A DNA stretch of 35,000 nt from an uncultured SAR86 cluster bacterium (GCA_902626385.1 CACOEZ010000008.1:1-35000), one strand, 5' to 3'. Positions 24,383-34,427 are shown, counted from the stretch's first letter. The notes: generated from the letters alone by a model not told the origin. Program-made: numbers and translations.

Positions 24383-25003
24383 TTAATTTTTTATTATTCC
24401 AGTAACAACTTTATCTAAATGATCTTCGAGATTGCTTGCTATCAAAATAGCAGAAGACATAGGGCCATCTTCAGGATTCATCAAGGGCTCATCTGCAATA
24501 ATCTGAACCTTTCTTAGTATTCCTACAAGACCATGAACCATGGACCATAAAGTAATACATTTAAAAGCAATAACTTCATTACTATCATTTGCTAATTTAG
24601 AAAAACTTGATCTGAAATTATCATAGCTTGAATTAGCTGATTCTAGTAAGTCAGGATAATTGGAAAAGTTGCCAACAGCAGTGCCGAACATAAGATCATA
24701 GGTATTTGCATTTTTAAGACCAAATTCAATATATTTTATTGCCATATCAACGATTTGTTTTTTGGTAACTTTTTTGTCAATATCAACATGGATGGCCTTT
24801 GATAGTTTATTGAAACCATTTGTTGAAACAGCAGCATACAAGTCTTCTTTTGTTTTGAAGTGTCTATAGGGTGCCGTTTGAGATACATTACTTTCTTTAG
24901 CCAAGGATCTAATGCTTAACTTTGTGTAGCCATCTCTCTCACACATAGCAGAGGCACAACTTATAAGTTCTTCTTTTAGGTTGCCGTGATGATAATTTTT
25001 CAC
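24383..25003 (-). CDS. TetR-family transcriptional repressor
   Basis: A 206-residue TetR-type regulator. The N-terminal helix-turn-helix is clear: LSIRSLAKESNVSQTAPYRHFKTKEDLYAAV at about 24-54. The C-terminal ligand/dimer domain is diverged and includes LWSMVHGLVGILRK, a motif common in TetR regulators. The GTG at 25003 is used because the family start motif NYHHGNLKEELI lies directly behind it. The gene is divergent from an RND adaptor-pump pair across 77 nt that contain two similar 17-bp dyads, so it very likely represses the pump and itself. The inducing ligand is unknown. Confidence 0.92.
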   Translation of the reverse strand: MKNYHHGNLKEELISCASAMCERDGYTKLSIRSLAKESNVSQTAPYRHFKTKEDLYAAVSTNGFNKLSKAIHVDIDKKVTKKQIVDMAIKYIEFGLKNANTYDLMFGTAVGNFSNYPDLLESANSSYDNFRSSFSKLANDSNEVIAFKCITLWSMVHGLVGILRKVQIIADEPLMNPEDGPMSSAILIASNLEDHLDKVVTGIIKN

Positions 25004-25016
25004 GGGCTTAGTTTAA

Positions 25017-25033
25017 TGTTGACAGTGCTAACA
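25017..25033. promoter_or_regulatory. TetR operator-like site 1
   Basis: TGTTGACAGTGCTAACA is an imperfect palindrome with six of eight half-site pairs matching around the central G at 25025. It shares 13 of 17 bases with site 2 on the same strand. It contains a perfect TTGACA (25019-25024), so repressor binding could block RNA polymerase directly. It lies 13 nt from the tetR GTG. Confidence 0.6.
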
Positions 25034-25044
25034 TAATCAATTAA

Positions 25045-25061
25045 TGTTTACACTGCATACA
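25045..25061. promoter_or_regulatory. TetR operator-like site 2
   Basis: TGTTTACACTGCATACA is the second copy, starting 28 bp after site 1, again with six of eight palindromic pairs. It contains TTTACA (25047-25052), which with TTAAAT at 25071-25076 (18-nt spacing) could form the promoter for the adaptor gene at 25081, leaving a very short leader. The shared pattern of the two sites is TGTTnACAnTGCnnACA. Confidence 0.6.
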
Positions 25062-25080
25062 TTAGATTTTTTAAATAACA

Positions 25081-26055
25081 ATGTCAAATTTTAGATTAAA
25101 CAAAATTTTTTTATCTATTGGATTGATCTTAAGTTCTAACATTTTCTCGATCGAAGTGCTTGAGGTTAAAATATTAGATTCTTATTCCATCACAAAGAAG
25201 TTTCCAGGAAAATTACTTCCAATAGAGCAGTCCAAATTAGCATTCGAGATATCAGGAAAAATAAATAATGTATATGTTGATGTTGGTGACTCAGTCAAAA
25301 AAGGACAAGTATTGGCAAAACTTGATGATAGAGAAGCCTCAGCACAACTAAATCAAGCAAAAGCAGCCTTTGAATTATCAAAACAAATTCTTGAGAGATT
25401 TGAAAACTTAAGACAACAAGGACACATATCTATTCAGGATTTAGATAAAGCAAGATCAGATTACATTATTGCAAAATCCCAATTTGAATTTTTTGAAGTC
25501 AAGTTGCAGCAAACAAATCTTCTAGCTCCCTTTAATGGAGTTATACAAAGTAGATTTTTAGATACAGGTACAGTTATTAACTCAGGAATCCCTATACTTG
25601 AGATAATTGACTCGAATTATGTTGAGGCGCATATTTCTGTACCTGTAATCTACTTAGAGAATATGGAAATTGGAAAAGAATATAATTTTGAATTTGATGG
25701 AACATTTAAAAAAGCAGTTTTTTCAAAACTTGCACCAATGTCACCAGGCGGCTCCGATAGTAGACTCGCAATTTTTAAGTTTAACGAGTTTTTTAATCCT
25801 GGATCTATAGCAAACCTTGAGATTAAAATTAAAGAAAATTTAAAAGGGACCTGGGTTCCGCTTAAATCTTTGTCTCAGTCTGATCAGGGTCTGTGGTCTG
25901 TTTACACGATTGAGAATAACATTGTCGTAAAAGATTTGATCGAAATTATCTACTTTGAAGATGATTATGCATATGTAAGGGGAACCTTAAAAAATAATGA
26001 TTTGATTGTTTTAGGCGGTGCTTCAAAAATTATTGAAGGTAAAAGAGTTAATTAA
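25081..26055 (+). CDS. RND efflux periplasmic adaptor (membrane fusion protein)
   Basis: A 324-residue adaptor that should bridge the inner-membrane pump and an outer-membrane channel. Residues 8-24 form a signal sequence (IFLSIGLILSSNIFS) without a lipobox cysteine. The lipoyl-like domain is split around a short coiled-coil hairpin: LAFEISGKINNVYVDVGDSVKKGQVLAKLDDREA (about 55-88), helix region to ~140, then NLLAPFNGVIQSRFLDTGTVINSG. A beta-barrel and a membrane-proximal domain follow. It is smaller than AcrA (397) because its hairpin is short. The pump gene follows after 5 nt. No TolC-type gene lies in the window, so the outer channel is presumably encoded elsewhere. Confidence 0.92.
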   Translation: MSNFRLNKIFLSIGLILSSNIFSIEVLEVKILDSYSITKKFPGKLLPIEQSKLAFEISGKINNVYVDVGDSVKKGQVLAKLDDREASAQLNQAKAAFELSKQILERFENLRQQGHISIQDLDKARSDYIIAKSQFEFFEVKLQQTNLLAPFNGVIQSRFLDTGTVINSGIPILEIIDSNYVEAHISVPVIYLENMEIGKEYNFEFDGTFKKAVFSKLAPMSPGGSDSRLAIFKFNEFFNPGSIANLEIKIKENLKGTWVPLKSLSQSDQGLWSVYTIENNIVVKDLIEIIYFEDDYAYVRGTLKNNDLIVLGGASKIIEGKRVN

Positions 26056-26060
26056 TACAA

Positions 26061-29000
26061 ATGAAATTTATTAGTATCTTTCTTGATAGACCAAGAATTC
26101 TTTTTTTAACTTTAGCTTTTATTCTATTATCAGGCATATCTTCAATATTTACTCTTCCAATTCAAGAAAATCCTGAGTTAGCTCAAAGATGGGCATCAGT
26201 CACCATTGAATACCCAGGAGCCACACCAGAACGAATAGAAACACAAGTTATAAATGATCTTGAAGCTAAGTTGCGTGAAATAGTAGAAATTGATGTGCTT
26301 GAATCAACAATTACACAAGGATTTTCAAATACTTTAGTCGAGTTAGAACAAAGTGTTCCCCCAAGGCTTATAGAAGAAACATGGTCAAGAATTCAGGGAA
26401 AAATTGATCAAGTAACAATTCCCGAAGAATCAAATATTTTACTAAGGAGATCTTCAGGACCACCTATAACTGTTGAGTATGTAATAGATTGGAGGGGTGA
26501 GGGTGAACAACCCATAATAATGATGTCTAGATTGGCTCAACAGCTTGAAAAAAAGTTAAGCTCAATACCTGCAACTGAAAAAACAGCTATCTATGGTGAA
26601 GCAGAAGAAGAGATAGTTGTTGAGGTTGATTCAGCAAAGATGTCTTCTTTAGGACTTTCGTATAAAGATATAAGTTTTGCAATTAGCTCATATGATAATA
26701 AGAAGCCTGCTGGTATCGTTTCAGATAAATATTCTGAATTTCTTATAAGGCTTACAGATAATATCATCAGCCCAAAACAAATTGGCGAGATTCCAATTAG
26801 AGTAATTAATCAATCAGAAATAATTAGACTTGAAGATATAGCAAAGATATCTAAACAACCTGCTAGTCCGGTAGAGGATATATTTTTATTTAATGGTAAA
26901 AGAGTAATATCAGTATCTGCAACTGGCTCGATGTCTCAAAGAGTTTTTAATTATGTCGACAATGCTGAAAAGACTGTTGCCGACATGCGACAAAACTTAC
27001 CTGAGGAATTTTCAATAGAAAGAATTTATGATGAATCAAAATATGTTTCGGATAAATTTAATGAATTAATAAAAAGCTTCTCCATTGCATCTTTTTTTGT
27101 TTTAAGTCTCAGCTTCTTTTTTTTAGGCATTAGGCCCGGCATTATTGTTACAGCGATCTTACCTTTTTCAGTTTCACTAGTATTTTTAGGATGTAGGCTT
27201 ATTGATCTGCCTCTACACCAAACCTCAATCACAGGAATAATAATTGCCTTAGGATTGTTGATTGATAACGGAATTATCGTTGTGGAAGATTATAAATACA
27301 GAAGATCAACTGGATTATCGATAAAAGAATCCATCAATGAAACCTTAATAAATATTACAAGTCCTTTAGCTGCTGCAACTGCTACAACTGTTTTTGCTTT
27401 TATGCCAATAGTTACTGGAGAGGGATCTAGTGTTGAGTTTGTTGGAGGATTGGCTTTGACAGTAATAATGTCTATTGCATCTTCATTAATTTTAGCCTTG
27501 ATTATGGTTCCAGTTTTAATGAGTTATATGGAACGAATTCCTTACTTTGCTAATATCGATATTCATGAAGAAGGATATAAAAATGAAAAAATTCTAAAAA
27601 GATATAGAGATTTTTTGACATGGAGCTTTGATGTTCCAAGAAGAGCCATACTAATATCACTTGCATTGCCTGTGCTTGGATTCTTGTTATTTGGAACAAT
27701 ACCAAAAGACTTCTTTCCCGCTAATGACCGAGAGATGTTTAGAATTCATATTGAGTTACCTACAAACTCTTCTTCCATTAAAACTATGGAAAGATCCAAG
27801 CTAATTAGGCAACAAGTAATAGATAGTAATCTTATTGAGATAGAAAAAGATTATTGGTTTGTAGGAAGAAGAATGCCTAGAGTTTTGATGAATATTGTGG
27901 GCGGTGACGACAAAGAGGGCTCAAATAATGACGCTCAAGCAGTTTTCTATGCAAAGGATTACTATGAAATGATTGAAAATCTTCCAAGGTTATCAAAAAA
28001 CCTTTCTGCCAATAATCCTGATTTAGTAATTTTTGTTGATAGCTTTCAATCTGGTCCGCCAGTTTTTGCAGATGTGAGTTATCGAATTATTGGTGATGAT
28101 GTAAATGTTCTGAGACAACTTGGTTCAAAGCTTGAATTAATTATTAATAATGCACCTGATGTAAGTCATACAAAATCAGAGGCTGCATACTCTAATACAA
28201 ATATTGAGTTTGAATTTGATAGTTCTAATATTTCTCTTGCTGGAAAAAATACTGAATCATTAGTGAATGAATTATTTGCTGAAAATAATGGAATTATTGT
28301 TAGTTCAATGCTTGATTCCAACAAAGAAATACCAATAAGAGTAAAGGGCATAAGAGAATCACAAAATATTATTGGAGATGCAAGTTCTCTTTCTATGTCG
28401 TCAGATGATGGAATAGACTTTATAGGTAATTTTGGTGTTTCAAGAATAAATAAAACGACTTCATATGTCACGAGAAGAAATAGTCAGAGAATTAATAATG
28501 TTGAAGGTTGGATATGGACTGGAACCTTACCTTCTGGAACAGAGCAATATATAAAACAAGAAGTTGAAGAATTTGAGAGAAGCCTACCGCCTGGATATAA
28601 TATGCTTGTCGGTGGGGAAGCTGAATCAAGAGGCGAGTCACAATCACAAATATATTCTTCAGCAATAATTTATATTTTGCTTATAACAATAGGTCTTGTA
28701 TTTGCTCTTAATTCATTTAGACAGACAGCATTAATTCTATCTGTAGCTATATTCTCAATTGGCCTTTCTTTTCTAGGTCTTAAGATAGGCCAGCAAAATT
28801 ATGGATTTATTGCAACAATTGGAGCACTTGGTCTAATTGGACTATCAATCAATGATTCAATCATTGTCCTTTCACATATTAAGGAGAAAGCCAGCAAAAG
28901 TGCCATTACAAAGCCAGAATTAATTGAAGTTGTAATAAGATCAACGAGACACATTATTACAACTTCTTTAACAACTTTAGGTGGATTTGTGCCATTAATA

Positions 29001-29123
29001 TTTGCAAGTATCTTTTTTAGGCCTCTTGCATGGGGTATGAGTATTGGAGTGATAGGTGCTACTCTAACAGCTTTGTTGTATATACCTGCTATGTTTATTT
29101 GGATGAATAAAGTTAAGAGTTAG
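26061..29123 (+). CDS. RND-family efflux pump, inner-membrane transporter
   Basis: A 1020-residue AcrB/HAE1-type pump with the repeated plan of one transmembrane helix, a large periplasmic porter domain and five or more helices, twice. The N-terminus IFLDRPRILFLTLAFILLSGI and the block TLPIQENPELAQRWASVTIEYPGATPERIETQV are characteristic. In TM4 the sequence GLLIDNGIIVVEDY has Asp402-Asn403 where AcrB has Asp407-Asp408. In TM10, GLSINDSIIVLSHI has Asn931-Asp932 where AcrB has Lys940-Asn941. The proton-relay charges are thus redistributed, which I believe marks a separate RND subfamily. It is co-transcribed with the adaptor under the TetR repressor. The substrate is unknown. The 3' end overlaps a convergent small gene by 11 bp. 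Confidence 0.94.
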   Translation: MKFISIFLDRPRILFLTLAFILLSGISSIFTLPIQENPELAQRWASVTIEYPGATPERIETQVINDLEAKLREIVEIDVLESTITQGFSNTLVELEQSVPPRLIEETWSRIQGKIDQVTIPEESNILLRRSSGPPITVEYVIDWRGEGEQPIIMMSRLAQQLEKKLSSIPATEKTAIYGEAEEEIVVEVDSAKMSSLGLSYKDISFAISSYDNKKPAGIVSDKYSEFLIRLTDNIISPKQIGEIPIRVINQSEIIRLEDIAKISKQPASPVEDIFLFNGKRVISVSATGSMSQRVFNYVDNAEKTVADMRQNLPEEFSIERIYDESKYVSDKFNELIKSFSIASFFVLSLSFFFLGIRPGIIVTAILPFSVSLVFLGCRLIDLPLHQTSITGIIIALGLLIDNGIIVVEDYKYRRSTGLSIKESINETLINITSPLAAATATTVFAFMPIVTGEGSSVEFVGGLALTVIMSIASSLILALIMVPVLMSYMERIPYFANIDIHEEGYKNEKILKRYRDFLTWSFDVPRRAILISLALPVLGFLLFGTIPKDFFPANDREMFRIHIELPTNSSSIKTMERSKLIRQQVIDSNLIEIEKDYWFVGRRMPRVLMNIVGGDDKEGSNNDAQAVFYAKDYYEMIENLPRLSKNLSANNPDLVIFVDSFQSGPPVFADVSYRIIGDDVNVLRQLGSKLELIINNAPDVSHTKSEAAYSNTNIEFEFDSSNISLAGKNTESLVNELFAENNGIIVSSMLDSNKEIPIRVKGIRESQNIIGDASSLSMSSDDGIDFIGNFGVSRINKTTSYVTRRNSQRINNVEGWIWTGTLPSGTEQYIKQEVEEFERSLPPGYNMLVGGEAESRGESQSQIYSSAIIYILLITIGLVFALNSFRQTALILSVAIFSIGLSFLGLKIGQQNYGFIATIGALGLIGLSINDSIIVLSHIKEKASKSAITKPELIEVVIRSTRHIITTSLTTLGGFVPLIFASIFFRPLAWGMSIGVIGATLTALLYIPAMFIWMNKVKS

Positions 29124-29328
29124 CACATTCCTCTGAACAAAAATTTTTGCCATATTTATTAAGTACTAGCGATTCATGTACAAAAGTTCCACATTTTAAA
29201 CAACTCAACATTTTTTCAGAAGTATGACCTTCATTGCTTTTAAAATATGATCTAATGTAAGATTTTGTTAGCTGAAATAAGAAGTAAATTATTATTGGAG
29301 CAAATAAAGGTATAAGCTTAATTATCAC
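29113..29328 (-). CDS. small membrane-anchored Cys-motif protein, PP0621-like
   Basis: A 71-residue protein with an N-terminal transmembrane helix (residues 3-19) and a C-terminal zinc-binding-like cluster: LSCLKCGTFVHESLV and NFCSEECANS, giving a CxxC plus CxxxC pattern. This layout resembles the PP0621 family of short proteobacterial proteins of unknown function. The start is GTG at 29328, just 2 nt after the bamD stop, so it is translated with bamD. Its last 11 bp overlap the RND pump gene on the other strand. The cysteines likely bind a metal; nothing in the sequence gives a specific role. Confidence 0.78.
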   Translation of the reverse strand: MIIKLIPLFAPIIIYFLFQLTKSYIRSYFKSNEGHTSEKMLSCLKCGTFVHESLVLNKYGKNFCSEECANS

Positions 29329-29330
29329 TT

Positions 29331-30155
29331 TTAATTACTTTTTCCTCTGGGTTTTGAGTTGTCAAGAAAATTCCATGACCATCTATTTTCTCTTTCAGGA
29401 TTTTGATTTTCTTGATCTGGGTAATTAATGTTTATAACCACTCTTATATCATCCAATAAATCTGAGTAACCCAATTTTTCGTAACAGTTTTCTAATATTT
29501 TAAGTGCTCTGTAGTTTTCACTTGAATTTGGAATATTCTCAATAACATAATTCGCTCTCCTTATTGCCGCAACATATGCATCAATAGATAAGTAATAATC
29601 CGCAGCTGCAAGCTCGTTTTTTGCAATCATATTCCTAAGATAAACATTTCTTTGTTTTGCATACTGAGCATATTGACTATCAGGAAATCTAGTCAGAAAT
29701 TCAGTAAGCTCAGAAAATGATTCTTTTGCACCTGAAATATCTCTATTTGCTATATCTGTATCGGTAAATCTTAATAAAACATCTCTATCTCTTGTATAAC
29801 TAGATAGTCCTTTCATGAAATATGCATAATCAATGTTGGGATGCCTTGGATGAAGCCGAATAAATTTTTCAGCAGCACTATGAGCAGCCTCGGTCTCAGT
29901 ATTCATGAAATGTGCATAAATTAGTTCAACTTGAGCTTGTTCAGCATACTTTCCAAAAGGATATCTATTCTCTATTGCTTCGAGAGATTCAATTGCGCCA
30001 TTATAATTTTTGGCAATCATTCTTCTTTGAGCCTGATCGTAATAAATCTTTTCAGGCTGTTCTATTTCTGGACCATCAGAACTACAAGCTGAAATAAATA
30101 AAACTGCAACTGGGATTATTAAAAGATTCTTAAGTATTTTAACCACGTGTTTCAT
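29331..30155 (-). CDS. bamD: outer-membrane protein assembly factor BamD
   Basis: A 274-residue lipoprotein of the BAM complex that helps fold beta-barrel proteins into the outer membrane. A signal peptide ends in the lipobox ISAC with the acylated cysteine at Cys24. Several TPR repeats follow, including YYDQAQRRMIAKNYNGAIESLEAIENRYPFGKYAEQAQVELIYAHF, RLHPRHPNIDYAYFMKGLSSY and FLTRFPDSQYAQYAKQRNVYLRNMIAKNELAAADYY, all typical of BamD. A TTG two codons upstream (30161) could also be read as a start, but the ATG at 30155 gives a normal signal peptide. The gene is divergent from rluD, as in other gammaproteobacteria. Confidence 0.95.
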   Translation of the reverse strand: MKHVVKILKNLLIIPVAVLFISACSSDGPEIEQPEKIYYDQAQRRMIAKNYNGAIESLEAIENRYPFGKYAEQAQVELIYAHFMNTETEAAHSAAEKFIRLHPRHPNIDYAYFMKGLSSYTRDRDVLLRFTDTDIANRDISGAKESFSELTEFLTRFPDSQYAQYAKQRNVYLRNMIAKNELAAADYYLSIDAYVAAIRRANYVIENIPNSSENYRALKILENCYEKLGYSDLLDDIRVVININYPDQENQNPERENRWSWNFLDNSKPRGKSN

Positions 30156-30186
30156 ATTCAATTAACCATTTTAACTGCATAATTAG

Positions 30187-30221
30187 AATTGTTCTTGAAA
30201 AAACATAAAATTAGAACAATT
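30187..30221. repeat. 9-bp inverted repeat between bamD and rluD
   Basis: AATTGTTCT (30187-30195) and AGAACAATT (30213-30221) are perfect inverse copies separated by 17 nt, placed near the middle of the 84-nt gap between two divergent genes. The symmetry suggests an operator for a dimeric regulator or a hairpin in the rluD leader. I cannot place convincing -35/-10 pairs relative to it. Confidence 0.45.
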
Positions 30222-30239
30222 TATTTAACATAAGTTCAT

Positions 30240-31175
30240 ATGATTGAGATAAAAAAAGTTCCAAAAGAATTATCTAAAAATCGATTAGATAAAACTTCTT
30301 CGATTTTATTTGATGATTTTTCAAGAACTCAGCTAAAGAAGTGGATTGTGGACGGAAGAATTAGATTAAATGGTGAGATTGCTCAACCTAAAGATATTGT
30401 TTATGAAGCTGACGAAATTGAAATTGATCCAATTTCTGAAACCAGGGTTGATTGGCAACCTGAAAACATTTTATTTGATGTTATCTATGAATGTGATGAT
30501 TATTTAGTCATAAATAAAAGATCTGGTTTGATAATGCATCCCGGAGCAGGATGTAAATCAGGTACACTTGCTAATGGTCTGCTTTATAGGTATCCCGAAC
30601 TCACAAAAATTCCCCGCGCTGGTATTGTTCATAGACTCGATAAAGATACATCTGGAGTAGTTGTAGTAGCTAAAAATGATAAATTTAGAAATTACTTTGT
30701 AACTCAGCTTCAAAACAGATCAGTAAAAAAAATTTACAAAGCAATTGTTGTAGGCAGCATGATCGGGAGCTTTACTATAAAAGATCCAATTGGCAGAGAC
30801 AAAAATAATAGAACTAAAATGTCAGTTAATCAGAATGGCAAAGAAGCAGAAACTTTTGTTAAATTAGAGAGAAGCTTCAGTAATTATTCCTTGCTTAATA
30901 TTTCAATTTTAACTGGGAGAACTCATCAGATAAGAGTTCACCTTTCGTATAATAAGCTACCCATAATTGGAGACAAAACTTATAATCCTTCAGGGTATAT
31001 CGCAAAGAAGACTTTACCAAAACTTGCGGATTTCATTAGGAAATTTCCAAGACAGGCTCTTCATGCTTCAAGTTTATCTTTTCAAGATGAGAATACAAAA
31101 AAAGATGTTACTTTTGATGTCGAGATGCCAAAGGATATGAAAAGACTGGTTAACGAACTTAAAAAAACTCTTTAA
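30240..31175 (+). CDS. rluD: 23S rRNA pseudouridine synthase RluD
   Basis: A 311-residue RluA-family pseudouridine synthase. RluD makes pseudouridines 1911, 1915 and 1917 in helix 69 of 23S rRNA; RlmH, also encoded in this window, then methylates position 1915. An S4 RNA-binding domain occupies about residues 13-65 (RLDKTSSILFDDFSRTQLKKWIVDGRIRLNG). The catalytic motif HRLDKDTSGVVVVAK has Asp134, close to Asp139 of the E. coli enzyme. TGRTHQIRVHLSYNKLPIIGDKTY is the conserved second signature. It is divergent from bamD. The usual next gene (pgeF/yfiH) is missing and ilvI follows after 65 nt. Confidence 0.95.
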   Translation: MIEIKKVPKELSKNRLDKTSSILFDDFSRTQLKKWIVDGRIRLNGEIAQPKDIVYEADEIEIDPISETRVDWQPENILFDVIYECDDYLVINKRSGLIMHPGAGCKSGTLANGLLYRYPELTKIPRAGIVHRLDKDTSGVVVVAKNDKFRNYFVTQLQNRSVKKIYKAIVVGSMIGSFTIKDPIGRDKNNRTKMSVNQNGKEAETFVKLERSFSNYSLLNISILTGRTHQIRVHLSYNKLPIIGDKTYNPSGYIAKKTLPKLADFIRKFPRQALHASSLSFQDENTKKDVTFDVEMPKDMKRLVNELKKTL

Positions 31176-31240
31176 ATATAACAAAATGCTTGTTTTTAGC
31201 AGTTAATTTAATGTATAAACCTCTACCCAAGGACAATATT
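31176..31240 (+). promoter_or_regulatory. ilvIHC leader with Shine-Dalgarno site
   Basis: A strong AAGGA at 31229-31233 sits 7 nt before the ATG at 31241 and decides the ilvI start. A TATAAC at 31177-31182 could be a -10 box but has no matching -35. A six-codon reading frame MLVFSS lies at 31186-31206; it is too short and too poor in Ile, Val and Leu codons to be a convincing attenuation leader peptide. Confidence 0.4.
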
Positions 31241-32973
31241 ATGAAATTAGCCGGAAATGACATGTTAATTCAATCCCTTATTAATGAGGGAGTTGAGTAT
31301 ATTTTTGGATATCCTGGTGGCGCAGCTCTTCATATATATGACGCAATATTTAATCAAAAAGATATGCAGCATATATTAGTTAGACATGAACAAGGTGCAA
31401 CTCATGCGGCTGATGGTTATGCAAGAGCTACTGGTAAGCCCGGTGTAGTGATGCTTACTTCAGGACCTGGTGCAACCAATGCCATAACTGGCATAGCAAC
31501 AGCGTTTATGGATTCGATTCCTATGATTGTTATTTCTGGTCAGGTCCAGAGTCATCTAATTGGAACTGATGCTTTTCAAGAGACCGATATGATTGGAATT
31601 TCAAGACCAATCGTCAAGCATAGTTTTACAGTTGATCATCAAGAAAGTATACCTAAGATAGTTAAAGAAGCTTTCCACATAGCTACATCCGGAAGACAAG
31701 GACCAGTTGTTATTGATGTGCCAAAGGATTTAACTAATCCAGATGATTTGTTTGATTATGAATATCCAAATGATGTAAATATCAGATCATATAATCCACC
31801 AGTCGAACCTGAGGAAAGCCAAATAGTTAGAGTTGTTGAAGCTCTAAAAGAAGCAAAAAGACCAGTAATTTATGCAGGAGGAGGAACAATTGCAAGCAAT
31901 GCATCTGAAGAATTGAGAGAATTAAATAATTACATTAAAGCCCCAGTAACAAATACATTAATGGGATTGGGAGTTTATCCAGGCACTGACAAATATTTTT
32001 TAGGAATGTTGGGAATGCATGGAACCTATCAGGCTAATATGGCAATGCATAATGCTGATTTAATTCTTGCTGTTGGAGCAAGGTTTGATGACAGAATAAC
32101 AAATACACCAGAAAAATTTGCTCCAAAAGCTAAGATTGTTCATTTTGATGTTGATCATTCCTCTGTTTCTAAAATAATAGAAGCTGATATAGCGGTATTT
32201 GGACAAGTGAAAAATTCATTAAAGCAAATTAATAATAAATTGAAATCTGAAAGCGCTCATTTTTCTGATGATAAATATGCTGATTGGCATAAACAAATTG
32301 ATGTGTGGAGGCAAGAACATGGTCTTGATCATGATATGTATAAGAATTTGGATGATAGTTTACCTGTTTCACCTCAAGCAGCTGTCCAGCAAATTTATCA
32401 ATCTTCAGGAGGGAAAGCATTTGTAACATCTGATGTTGGACAGCATCAAATGTTTGCTGCTCAGTATTATCATTTCGATGAACCAAGGAAGTGGATTAAT
32501 TCAGGAGGCTTAGGAACGATGGGTTTTGGATTACCCTCTGCAATGGGTGTAAAACTTGCATATCCAGATGAAGAAGTTATTTGTATTACAGGAGAGGGTA
32601 GCATTCAAATGTGTATTCAAGAGCTATCTACATGTTCGCAGTATAAATTGCCAATAAAAATATTTAATATAAATAATCTCGCTTTAGGTATGGTTAAACA
32701 ATGGCAAGACATGAACTATGACGGAAGACATTCTTCAATAAGTTACGAAGATTCTCTTCCAGATTTTTCTAAATTAGCCGAGTCTTATGGTCATGTGGGG
32801 ATAAAAATTACTAAAAATTCTGAGCTGAAGAGCGGCATAGAAAAAGCACTTTCACTTAAAGATGAATTAGTATTTGTTGATATTTATGTTGATCCTAATG
32901 AGCATGTTTACCCAATGCTAGTTGCTCCAAATGGAAGCCTTAAAGATATGTGGCTCTCAAAAGGTAATAAAAC

Positions 32974-32977
<4 letters not shown>
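31241..32977 (+). CDS. ilvI: acetolactate synthase, large catalytic subunit
   Basis: A 578-residue ThDP- and FAD-dependent acetohydroxyacid synthase, first common step of valine, leucine and isoleucine synthesis. The N-terminus MKLAGNDMLIQSLINEGVEYIFGYPGGAALHIYDAI matches IlvI/IlvB starts, and the catalytic glutamate is in VRHEQGATHAADGYARATG. The ThDP motif reads GEGSIQMCIQELSTCSQYKLPIKIFNINN, with Glu rather than Asp in the GDG position, a variant I recall from other proteobacterial enzymes. VKQWQDMNYDGRHS is typical of IlvI. The frame extends upstream to a TTG at 31190, but homology and the well-placed ribosome-binding site favour ATG 31241. The stop overlaps ilvH by 4 nt. Confidence 0.96.
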
Positions 32978-34330
<1,353 letters not shown>

Positions 34331-34341
34331 CGAAAAAGCCT

Positions 34342-34369
34342 TTCTTATTAGATATATCTCCGTTAGAAT
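34342..34369 (+). promoter_or_regulatory. candidate rRNA operon promoter
   Basis: TAGAAT (34364-34369) is a good -10 box, preceded at 16 nt by a weak TTCTTA (34342-34347). Transcription would start near 34376, just before a hairpin and boxA. A 10-bp palindrome AGATATATCT (34350-34359) lies between the boxes. I see only one promoter, as expected for a slow-growing cell with few rRNA operons; the assignment is by position and resemblance. Confidence 0.45.
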
Positions 34370-34376
34370 ACGATTC

Positions 34377-34427
34377 CCGTCCATCGAGACGGTTGTTCTT
34401 TAAAATATTTGGTTACTCGTGTGGGTG
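34377..34427 (+). promoter_or_regulatory. rRNA antitermination leader (boxB, boxA, boxC-like)
   Basis: A perfect 5-bp hairpin CCGTC (34377-34381) / GACGG (34388-34392) with a 6-nt loop is followed by TGTTCTTTAAAA (34394-34405), close to the E. coli rrn boxA TGCTCTTTAACA, and then GTGTGGGTG (34419-34427), like boxC. The order boxB-boxA-boxC matches rrn leaders that recruit the Nus-factor antitermination complex, which protects untranslated rRNA from Rho. Confidence 0.7.

Noticed and set aside
31186-31206. Six-codon leader peptide MLVFSS before ilvI as an attenuator
   Set aside because: It has only one Leu and one Val codon, no ribosome-binding site, and no terminator or antiterminator hairpins follow.
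31190-31240. N-terminal extension of ilvI from a TTG at 31190 or an ATG at 31211
   Set aside because: The conserved family start begins at the ATG at 31241, which has a good AAGGA 7 nt upstream; the extension has no family match.
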